DNA of 11,964 bases from assembly GCA_028690555.1 (NCBI GenBank), contig JAQVBA010000032.1, positions 1 to 11,964 of the forward strand. The letters run 5' to 3'. This DNA comes from Acholeplasmataceae bacterium (GTDB taxonomy: Bacteria > Bacillota_I > Bacilli_A > Acholeplasmatales > Acholeplasmataceae). Position numbers and translations under genes: made by a program. This document shows positions 6,036 to 11,964 of this stretch, piece after piece. The number at the start of each line of letters is the position of its first letter. Positions within the stretch are counted from its first letter, which is position 1. The notes under the pieces were generated by a model, which saw only the letters and a list, made by a program, of their open reading frames with translations, ran no database searches and was not told the DNA's origin.

Positions 6036-7817
6036 TTATGCAAATTGGCTTTGATAAAGGTCATAATAGAATCCCTGATCGGTCATTAATGATTCATGGG
6101 TGCCTTGTTCGACGATATTTCCATCTTTAATGACTAAGATTAAATCCGCTCTTTCAATCGTCGATAAACGGTGGGCAATAACAAATGTTGTCTTATCTTC
6201 CATTAAGGATAGCATCGCTTTTTGGATTTGCACTTCCGTGTGTGTATCGACATTCGATGTAGCTTCATCTAAGATGAGCATCTTAGTTTTAGATAGCATC
6301 GCACGGGCAATGACTAAGAGCTGTTTTTGACCCTTAGAAATCGATAATCCATCTTCTTTGAGGATGGTATCATATCCATCAGGTAAATGGCTAATAAAGC
6401 CGTGTATACGCGCTTTTTTAGCTGCTTCTTCAACTTCAAGTCTTGAAACATTACCATTGCCATAAGCAATATTATCATGCACGGTTCCATAGAAAATCCA
6501 AGTATCTTGTAAAACCATCGAGAAACTCTTTCTTAAGCTTTGTCTCTTGATTTCTTTTGTATCATAATGATCGAGTCTGATGATACCTTGATCGATATCA
6601 TAAAAGCGCATGAGCAAGTTCACTAAGGTTGTTTTTCCTGCACCTGTCGGTCCAACGATGGCAACCACTTGTCCAGGTTTCGCTTTAAAGGAGACATGTT
6701 GTAAAATTGGTTGATTAACTACATATCTAAAGCTGACATCGTCAAATGTGATTTCACCTTGAATATCTTCTAAAGTGATGGCATCATCTTGATCTTTAGG
6801 TTCTTCATCATAATCAATGACTTTAAAGACTCTTTCTGCAGCAGCAAGCGCACTTTGAATATCTGCGAAGATATTACTCATCATATTGATTGGACCTGAG
6901 AATCTTCTCGAATAAAGGGTAAAACTTGTTAAGTTTCCTAATGTGATTAAACCTCTAAAGTATAAGATCCCACCAAAGACGCCAACTAAAGCAACCGATA
7001 AGTTCGATACAAAGTTCACAGAAGGTCCTACGGTTGTTGAATAATATCCAGATTCATAGGATGCTTTGGTTGCTTCTTCATTGATTTCATCGAATTTTTC
7101 TAAAACGGCTTCTTCTTGTACATAAGATTGAATGGTGCGTTGTCCACTAATCATTTCTTCAGCAAAACCATTCATTTCACCAAGTTTTTGATTTCGAATT
7201 CGATATTTCTTTTTCACGATCTTCGATAACATACGTGTGAGTGTAATTGAGATTGGTAAAGTCACAATAAATACTAAGACTAAAATCGGTGACATTAAGA
7301 TCATCATAACAAATGAAATGATAATGGTAATGACTGATGTAATACTACTGATGACATCATTGGCTAAAGATGTGTTAATCGTATCGATATCATAACTCAT
7401 TTTAGAGATAATATCTCCGGTTTGATTTTGGTCAAAATATGAAATCGGCACACGGTTTAATTTCGCAAATAAATCTTTACGCATCTTATAGACAACACTT
7501 TGTGATACTCTAATCATCGCTTTCGATAATAAGTAACTCATCATCGTACTTAATAAATAGAAAATGATCATTAAGCCTGCAAAAAAGAATACTTTTTCAA
7601 AGTCAACGCCATCTTCCATGGCAGAAATCGTTCTACCGGTTAAAAATGGACCAATGAGCGATAACACATTACTTAAAATCGCAATGAAAATCGCAATAAT
7701 GAGTTTCCGCTTATAATAGACTAAATAAGCCCCTAATCTTCTTAACACATAACGGACATCTTTCGCTTTTTGACTACCGTCATTTCTGCCGCGTCCTTGT
7801 TTACCAGCATACATCAT
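6036..7817 (-). CDS. ABC exporter half-transporter, subunit with the catalytic ATP-site residues
   Basis: Membrane-embedded half-transporter, 593 residues: a six-helix exporter domain (about 35-340) fused to an ATPase domain (about 360-593). Walker A is GPTGAGKTT (Lys395), Q-loop LQDTWIF, Walker B LILDE with catalytic Glu518, and switch His549 in IAHRLST. The signature motif is degenerate: ISKGQ (493-497) instead of LSGGQ. This pattern is complementary to the partner gene, which has a good LSGGQ but lacks the catalytic Glu and His. The two therefore look like a heterodimeric exporter of the LmrCD/BmrCD/TM287-288 kind, often multidrug or lipid exporters. The start overlaps the partner's stop as ATGA, with AGGAGG nine bases upstream. 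The N-terminal tail is basic and glycine-rich. The substrate cannot be told. Confidence 0.93.
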   Translation of the reverse strand: MMYAGKQGRGRNDGSQKAKDVRYVLRRLGAYLVYYKRKLIIAIFIAILSNVLSLIGPFLTGRTISAMEDGVDFEKVFFFAGLMIIFYLLSTMMSYLLSKAMIRVSQSVVYKMRKDLFAKLNRVPISYFDQNQTGDIISKMSYDIDTINTSLANDVISSITSVITIIISFVMMILMSPILVLVFIVTLPISITLTRMLSKIVKKKYRIRNQKLGEMNGFAEEMISGQRTIQSYVQEEAVLEKFDEINEEATKASYESGYYSTTVGPSVNFVSNLSVALVGVFGGILYFRGLITLGNLTSFTLYSRRFSGPINMMSNIFADIQSALAAAERVFKVIDYDEEPKDQDDAITLEDIQGEITFDDVSFRYVVNQPILQHVSFKAKPGQVVAIVGPTGAGKTTLVNLLMRFYDIDQGIIRLDHYDTKEIKRQSLRKSFSMVLQDTWIFYGTVHDNIAYGNGNVSRLEVEEAAKKARIHGFISHLPDGYDTILKEDGLSISKGQKQLLVIARAMLSKTKMLILDEATSNVDTHTEVQIQKAMLSLMEDKTTFVIAHRLSTIERADLILVIKDGNIVEQGTHESLMTDQGFYYDLYQSQFA

Positions 7818-9550
7818 TTGAGCTCACCTCCTAATTGATAGAAAGCAATCTCTTGATAGATTTTAGAGGTATTCATGAGTTTTTCATGGGTACCGGATGC
7901 AATTATTTTTCCTTCATCGATCAGTAAAATGTGATCCGAATCTTTAATCGATGAAATGCGTTGCGCAATAATGATTTTTGTCGTTTTAGAGAATGACTTT
8001 TTAATCGATAAACGCATATTCTTATCCGTTTGATAATCAAGAGCACTTGAAGCATCATCAAAGACTAAAATATCAGGTTTACCTGCCACTGCACGAGCAA
8101 TTAAAAGTCTTTGTTTCTGCCCACCTGATAAATTCATACCCTTTTGTGCCATTTGATATTTAAAATCATCTTCTTTTTCATAAATAAAATCAGCTTGAGC
8201 AACTTCGGTTGCTAGTTCAATATCATGATCACTGATATCTCTTCTGTTAAATTGAATATTTCCAAAAATGCTATCCGCAAAAATAACGTCATTTTGAAAT
8301 ACGACACCGATCCGTTTTCTTAAATCAATTGCTTTCAAATCACGAATATCCGTATCATAAATTTTAATAGATCCACTACTGACATCATAAAAACGCATAA
8401 GTAAGTTAATTAAGGTTGTTTTACCTGAACCGGTTGCACCGATGATTCCTAAGGTTTGACCTTGATTTAAGGTGAATGTTACATCTTCAATGTTATGTTC
8501 TTTTTGATTATAAGAAAAGTAGACATGATCAAAGGTGATATGTGGAACATCCTTTTTCTCAATATAAGGCATGAGTCCATCTTTAATATCGATGGGCATA
8601 TCTAATACTTCTTGGATACGATCGGCAGATGCTGTCGCACGAGAAGCTAAAACAAAGACTCTAGTAATACTCATCATCGCATTTAAGATAATCGTAAAAT
8701 AGGTCACAAATGCCATGATTTGACCTTTTTCTGTGTGCCCCAAACTCAAGCGATAAGCTCCAATCACTAAGACAACCACTAATCCGATATTCATGACAGC
8801 ATGCATCATCGGATTGATTTTAGCCATCGTAATTTGCGCGTGCAGTTCACTATCTACAGTGTTTTTATTGGCATCATCAAAAGCATCCATCTCATGATCA
8901 TGCATCGATAATGCACGGACAACTCTCGCACCTGTGATATACTCTCTAAGCTTTCTTATATATTGATCGACAAAGCCTTGAGTCTTTTTATATAATGGAA
9001 TTCCTCTTTTCGAAAATACATATACAATGATTAAAATTAATGGAAGCATGGCTACCATAATGAGTGTTAAGACCGGATCTAATAAAAGCGACATTAAAAT
9101 GCCACCAATAAGTAATACCGGTGCTCTCACACCTAAACGTTGCAAAGACGCTGTCGCGTTATACATGTTATAAGTATCGGTGGTCATTCTAGAAATTAAA
9201 GATGGACGCGTTAAGTGATCCACTTGACGTGCAGATAATCCTTCGATTTTTTGAAATAAATCATGTCTTAAATCTTTCACTGACAATGCAGCAATCATTT
9301 CTGCTTTTCTGTTTGCTGCAACATTTAGATATAAACCTAAAAAAGCGATGATGACCATCAACGCTCCTAGATAATATAGAGAACTAAGACTTGTGGTGTT
9401 ACTTGCTTTTAAATTCGGAATTTCTGTATCAATCATATACGCAATGATCCAAGGTAAAAAGAGATCTGCAAGTGCGCCAATTGATTTAAATGACAAACTG
9501 ATTGTTAATTTTTTCCAGTAAGGTTTTACTAGTCTTAAAATCATGTACAT
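7814..9550 (-). CDS. ABC exporter half-transporter, subunit with degenerate ATP site
   Basis: First gene of the exporter pair, 578 residues: membrane domain with about six helices (roughly 15-315) and ATPase domain (about 335-578). Walker A GATGSGKTT (Lys377), Q-loop VFQNDVIF and signature LSGGQ (474-478) are canonical. However, the residue after Walker B is Asp499 (FDD, not FDE), and the switch histidine is Gln530 (IAQRIS). Its own Walker A/B site should therefore bind ATP but hydrolyse poorly, while its LSGGQ completes the active site of the partner. These are the known features of the degenerate subunit in heterodimeric type IV exporters. The start at 9550 follows GGTGAGG with a ten-base spacing. 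An in-frame ATG at 9544 is an alternative. The partner gene follows with a four-base overlap. Confidence 0.93.
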   Translation of the reverse strand: MYMILRLVKPYWKKLTISLSFKSIGALADLFLPWIIAYMIDTEIPNLKASNTTSLSSLYYLGALMVIIAFLGLYLNVAANRKAEMIAALSVKDLRHDLFQKIEGLSARQVDHLTRPSLISRMTTDTYNMYNATASLQRLGVRAPVLLIGGILMSLLLDPVLTLIMVAMLPLILIIVYVFSKRGIPLYKKTQGFVDQYIRKLREYITGARVVRALSMHDHEMDAFDDANKNTVDSELHAQITMAKINPMMHAVMNIGLVVVLVIGAYRLSLGHTEKGQIMAFVTYFTIILNAMMSITRVFVLASRATASADRIQEVLDMPIDIKDGLMPYIEKKDVPHITFDHVYFSYNQKEHNIEDVTFTLNQGQTLGIIGATGSGKTTLINLLMRFYDVSSGSIKIYDTDIRDLKAIDLRKRIGVVFQNDVIFADSIFGNIQFNRRDISDHDIELATEVAQADFIYEKEDDFKYQMAQKGMNLSGGQKQRLLIARAVAGKPDILVFDDASSALDYQTDKNMRLSIKKSFSKTTKIIIAQRISSIKDSDHILLIDEGKIIASGTHEKLMNTSKIYQEIAFYQLGGELK

Positions 9551-9572
9551 AAAAACACATCCTCACCTAAAT

Positions 9573-9581
9573 AATATAACA
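9573..9581 (-). promoter_or_regulatory. Possible extended -10 promoter of the exporter operon
   Basis: Minus strand TGTTATATT (an extended -10) lies about 23 bases before the start codon. No good -35 is seen at the right distance, so the call rests on the -10 alone. It would be divergent from the tRNA promoter, overlapping its upstream flank. Confidence 0.4.
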
Positions 9582-9589
9582 TATTTGGG

Positions 9590-9618
9590 TTGTCTTTTAT
9601 CATTCATTTTTGTATAAT
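9590..9618 (+). promoter_or_regulatory. Promoter of the tRNA-Thr gene
   Basis: -35 TTGTCT (9590-9595), a 17-base spacer and perfect -10 TATAAT (9613-9618). The predicted start near 9625 leaves only about three leader bases before the mature tRNA 5' end. Confidence 0.8.
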
Positions 9619-9627
9619 AGTTTTGCT

Positions 9628-9701
9628 GCCCCTATAGTTAAATGGTATAACGCAGCCATGGTAAGGCTGAATTGAAAGTTCGATTCTCTCTGGGGGCACC
9701 A
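9628..9701 (+). tRNA. trnT: tRNA-Thr, anticodon GGU
   Basis: Complete cloverleaf with encoded CCA end. Acceptor GCCCCTA (9628-9634) pairs with TGGGGGC (9691-9697) including one G-U; D-stem GTTA/TAAC (9637-9640, 9648-9651) with GG in the loop; anticodon stem CAGCC/GGCTG (9653-9657, 9665-9669). The seven-base loop ATGGTAA places GGT at 9660-9662, reading Thr codons ACC and ACU. The T-loop is TTCGATT. The discriminator is A (9698), followed by CCA (9699-9701). Oddities are a four-base variable loop, an A at position 32, and an A-C mismatch in the middle of the T-stem (GAAAG/CTCTC). Confidence 0.93.
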
Positions 9702-9717
9702 TTATATAAGTACTTTT

Positions 9718-9739
9718 AGACTCTTGGAGTCTTTTTTTT
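9718..9739 (+). terminator. Terminator after the tRNA
   Basis: Stem AGACTC/GAGTCT with loop TTG (9718-9732), then a continuous T-run to 9739. It isolates the tRNA from abiEi. Confidence 0.9.
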
Positions 9740-9758
9740 ATACTCAACTCATATTTTT

Positions 9759-9774
9759 AAATGTTTTGACATTT
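9759..9774 (+). promoter_or_regulatory. Inverted repeat over the abiE -35 box, candidate AbiEi operator
   Basis: Perfect six-base inverted repeat AAATGT-N4-ACATTT overlaps the -35 hexamer. A second, imperfect dyad (CATATTTGTAAATG, 9800-9813) sits at the predicted start site and shares the AAATG half-site. AbiEi antitoxins are known to repress their own promoter through inverted repeats. That these are the sites here is inference. Confidence 0.45.
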
Positions 9775-9794
9775 TAACTTATTTCAACTATAAT
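9766..9794 (+). promoter_or_regulatory. Consensus promoter of abiEi-abiEii
   Basis: -35 TTGACA (9766-9771), a 17-base spacer and -10 TATAAT (9789-9794) match the sigma-A consensus at all twelve positions. The start is near 9801, about 24 bases before the abiEi start. Such a strong core promoter suggests it is normally repressed. Confidence 0.88.
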
Positions 9795-9824
9795 ATAAGC
9801 ATATTTGTAAATGAGGTATTAGTG

Positions 9825-10415
9825 ATGTCAGTAAAAAAATTAGAAAAACTTATTCAGGAAAAAGATGGCTATATTACAACCCAAGATGCACAAAAATATG
9901 GTATTCATAGAGAATATTTATCCATGTTCGTTAAGGAAGACAAATTAATCCGAATTTCAAATGGTGTTTATCAAACACCCAATGTGTGGCAAGATTTTTT
10001 GTATTCATTTCAGCAGAAAAAAAATAGAACTGTCTATTCACATGGAACTGCACTCTATTTACACCAATTAACAGATCGTGACCCACTACAATACCACATC
10101 ACTGTCCCATCTGGATATAACACTACACAACTTAAATCTGAACATGTCTTAACATTTACTATTAAGTTAGAATTGCTTAATCTTGGTAAAACAGTGCTAA
10201 AAACACCTTATGGAAATGAGATTATTGCCTATAATATGGAACGTACAATTTGTGATCTCATTCGGTCAAGAAATAAACTAGATGTAACATTAGTACACGA
10301 AGGATTAAAAAACTATATCAATAGTCCAAAAAAAGATTTAAAACGTCTTATGGAATATGCAAAAAAACTTCATGTTGAAAAGAAAATGATTGAATATGTG
10401 GGTTTACTCTTATGA
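9825..10415 (+). CDS. abiEi: AbiEi-family antitoxin / transcriptional repressor
   Basis: Antitoxin of a type IV toxin-antitoxin pair, 196 residues. In this class the antitoxin opposes toxin action without stable binding and also represses the operon. The N-terminal winged helix-turn-helix (about 1-50) is visible as GYITTQDAQKYGIHREYLSMFVKEDKLIRISNGVY. The C-terminal part has family landmarks YSHGTALYLHQLTDRDP, YHITVPSGYN and YNMERTICDLIRSR. The start at 9825 is chosen over an in-frame GTG at 9822 because GAGG (9813-9816) lies eight bases upstream. The stop overlaps the next start as ATGA, the usual arrangement for this pair. It is transcribed from the consensus promoter just upstream, with candidate operator repeats. 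Stop is TGA, confirming that TGA terminates in this genome. Confidence 0.9.
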   Translation: MSVKKLEKLIQEKDGYITTQDAQKYGIHREYLSMFVKEDKLIRISNGVYQTPNVWQDFLYSFQQKKNRTVYSHGTALYLHQLTDRDPLQYHITVPSGYNTTQLKSEHVLTFTIKLELLNLGKTVLKTPYGNEIIAYNMERTICDLIRSRNKLDVTLVHEGLKNYINSPKKDLKRLMEYAKKLHVEKKMIEYVGLLL

Positions 10416-11251
10416 AATCATCCGATCAACTTAAAATTTATATACGTAAAAAAACAAATGAACTCGGTATTGGTTCAAATCTAATTTTGAGACATGCTAT
10501 TTTCGATTTCTTTCTTGAAAAGTTATCATTGTCAAAATACAATCACAACTTCATTATTAAAGGTGGATTTTTAGTAAGTCATTTTACAGGAATCGACATA
10601 CGAACAACGATGGATTTAGATGTGACACTTAAAAATTTAAAAATAAACGAGAATTTTTTACATCAAGTGATAAATGATATCATCAAGATTGAAACCGATT
10701 CTCAATTACAAATGAGCTTAATTAAGATTGAGAAAATACATGATGAATTTAACTACCCAGGATTTAGAGCGACCATTGGTGTGGTTTATGACAAAATCCA
10801 TGAAACAATCAAAATTGATATGACAACTGGAGATATCATTACACCTTGTGAAGTAACAACACGATATGAAACTCTGATTGAAAATAAAACACTTCTGATT
10901 AGAACCTATAATATTGAAACAATAATTGCTGAAAAATTAGAAACTATTCTTTCTAGACTTGAATCAAATACTCGTATGAGGGATTTTTATGATATTTACA
11001 TATTGCTGTCTTTCCATAAATCCTCGATAAGTTGGATAACTCTTAAAGATGCTTTGAATAACACGATGAGATTTAGAGGAACTTATGATCAAATAGTTCA
11101 AAATGCTGAAAAATTAATCGGATTATTAATTCAAAGTCAGATTTTAGACAATTTGTGGTTGAGATACCAATCGAACTATATTTATGCAAAAGAAATAGAA
11201 TGGAATGATATAATTCATTCAATAAATTTTATACTAAGTAAAATCAAATAA
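10412..11251 (+). CDS. abiEii: AbiEii-family nucleotidyltransferase toxin
   Basis: Toxin of the AbiE pair, 279 residues, DNA polymerase beta-like nucleotidyltransferase fold. Family members act on GTP or on tRNA ends and stop growth, giving abortive phage defence. All four conserved motifs are visible. Motif I is Gly51-Gly52 followed by TMDLDVT with Asp68 and Asp70, the metal-binding pair. A third acidic residue is Asp136 in IKIDMTTGD. Motif III is Lys175 in AEKLETIL. Motif IV is RMRDFYDIYIL with Arg190, Asp191 and Asp194. Nothing looks broken, so the toxin should be active. Its start overlaps the abiEi stop by four bases, so translation is coupled and the toxin depends on antitoxin translation. 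It ends at a bidirectional terminator. The tRNA gene upstream may mark an insertion spot, but no attachment repeat is seen. Confidence 0.92.
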   Translation: MKSSDQLKIYIRKKTNELGIGSNLILRHAIFDFFLEKLSLSKYNHNFIIKGGFLVSHFTGIDIRTTMDLDVTLKNLKINENFLHQVINDIIKIETDSQLQMSLIKIEKIHDEFNYPGFRATIGVVYDKIHETIKIDMTTGDIITPCEVTTRYETLIENKTLLIRTYNIETIIAEKLETILSRLESNTRMRDFYDIYILLSFHKSSISWITLKDALNNTMRFRGTYDQIVQNAEKLIGLLIQSQILDNLWLRYQSNYIYAKEIEWNDIIHSINFILSKIK

Positions 11252-11277
11252 AAAATCTCTTAACTCAGAGATTTTTT
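11251..11277. terminator. Bidirectional terminator between convergent genes
   Basis: Perfect ten-base-pair stem AAAAATCTCT/AGAGATTTTT with a six-base loop (11261-11266). A-runs on one side and T-runs on the other make it work on both strands. It overlaps the last base of the abiEii stop and the stop codon of the minus-strand gene. Confidence 0.88.
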
Positions 11278-11959
11278 ATTCTGTAATTTCTTCAAAAGTT
11301 ACCTCACATAAATAAGGAACAAATGGAAGTTTATTTATATCTTCCAAATAGGCTTGATAAGGGTCAATCACAGGTTCAAAGATCCAATGATCACCAATAT
11401 AAATATTATGTTTATTCTCTAAAAATGATTGATGATCACAAAGATTTATTTGATGTTCTGTTTTATAGTTTAAATATGTGATGAGCTTATGATCAATCTT
11501 TTTTCGATTGATTTTCTTGACATGTTCAAATTTATCATAGGCTTCTTCTACTTTTTTTAATTTATAATCATGCAAGATGATTTCATGAAATGCAAATAAA
11601 CCTTGCTCATTTCGAATAAATGAATGGATGTTAATTTGTTTAATTTTTGATTCAACAACTGGATCTGTTGGATAATCTCTTTTTGTAATACCTTCGAGAT
11701 AATATAACAAGATATGCTGAACAAAAAGATCCGTCATCTTTGGTGCTACTTTTAAAAGATTCGTCGCATAATCAAAGATGAATCTTTTTTCTTTTTCAGA
11801 TTCCATACTTGAAAATTCAGTATATTGACTGATTTGTGCAAATGTAAACATTGGATCATCTTTCATCTTTTGATAAGCGACAAAATCACCATAAAGGGAT
11901 TGTGTCGATAATTTGAAGGTGTAAATATAAAGTATCGATAATAAAGAAACATAAATCAT
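11276..11959 (-). CDS. Unrecognised protein, possibly truncated at its start by the window edge
   Basis: I do not recognise this protein. The visible 227 residues begin with a hydrophobic stretch (about 1-16, MIYVSLLSILYIYTF), which could be a membrane anchor or the end of a larger membrane segment. A mostly helical, charged, Lys/Glu/Tyr-rich region follows (about 25-175), with EEAYDKFEHVKKINRKKIDHK, and it ends in a more strand-like tail with WIFEPVIDPYQAYLEDI. No catalytic motif stands out. The first ATG is at 11959, but no ribosome binding site is visible and the frame stays open to the window edge, so the true start may lie outside. It converges on abiEii and shares its terminator. A link to the AbiE pair is not shown. 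Confidence 0.7.
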   Translation of the reverse strand: MIYVSLLSILYIYTFKLSTQSLYGDFVAYQKMKDDPMFTFAQISQYTEFSSMESEKEKRFIFDYATNLLKVAPKMTDLFVQHILLYYLEGITKRDYPTDPVVESKIKQINIHSFIRNEQGLFAFHEIILHDYKLKKVEEAYDKFEHVKKINRKKIDHKLITYLNYKTEHQINLCDHQSFLENKHNIYIGDHWIFEPVIDPYQAYLEDINKLPFVPYLCEVTFEEITE

Positions 11960-11964
11960 ATGCA

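Noticed and set aside
9628..9701. tRNA 3' end as an attachment site of an integrated element
   Set aside because: No second copy of the tRNA 3' end and no integrase gene are present in the window, so an integrated element cannot be supported.
1..11964. Mycoplasma-type code with TGA as tryptophan
   Set aside because: TGA is the natural stop of abiEi, of the lysine permease and of the first exporter gene, and tryptophan is encoded by TGG throughout.
1..11964. CRISPR arrays, insertion sequences or long direct repeats
   Set aside because: No regularly spaced repeats, transposase-like proteins or long terminal inverted repeats were found by reading both strands. Short repeats are explained by terminators and the riboswitch.

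Overview
The window looks like a chromosomal piece of a low-GC bacterium of the Firmicutes/Mollicutes type. The best guess is a relative of the Acholeplasma group. That is an inference from AT-rich composition, AAGGAG-type ribosome binding sites, consensus TTGACA/TATAAT promoters, a lipoprotein substrate-binding protein, an archaeal/eukaryotic-type prolyl-tRNA synthetase and an L-box riboswitch. TGA is used as a normal stop (the end of abiEi, the exporter ATGA junction, the lysine permease), so this is not a UGA=Trp mycoplasma.

Layout. Positions 1-2172 (minus strand) hold a tight cluster: cvfB-type S1 RNA-binding protein, then a small two-helix membrane protein, then proS, which runs off the left edge. 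Positions 2231-3034 hold a single-gene unit for a Fic-family protein with its own promoter and terminator. Its active-site and inhibitory motifs are altered. Positions 3041-5669 hold a complete three-gene ABC uptake operon (lipoprotein, permease, ATPase) behind a sigma-A promoter and a well-formed lysine riboswitch with a terminator. The riboswitch makes lysine the likely substrate. Positions 5680-6011 hold a cold-shock protein gene with promoter, 5' hairpin and terminator. Positions 6036-9581 hold two overlapping genes for a heterodimeric ABC exporter with one degenerate ATP site. All of this is on the minus strand.

At about 9.59 kb the direction changes. A tRNA-Thr(GGU) gene with its own promoter and terminator is followed on the plus strand by abiEi-abiEii, a type IV toxin-antitoxin / phage-defence pair. 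This pair has a perfect-consensus promoter overlapped by an inverted repeat that could be the AbiEi operator. A bidirectional terminator separates abiEii from a convergent unrecognised gene that reaches the right edge.

Most of the window is housekeeping and transport. The parts most worth a second look are the Fic protein with coupled changes, the lysine riboswitch with minimal kissing loops, the AbiE locus next to a tRNA, and the unknown gene at the right edge. I found no CRISPR array, insertion sequence, or wholly new system.
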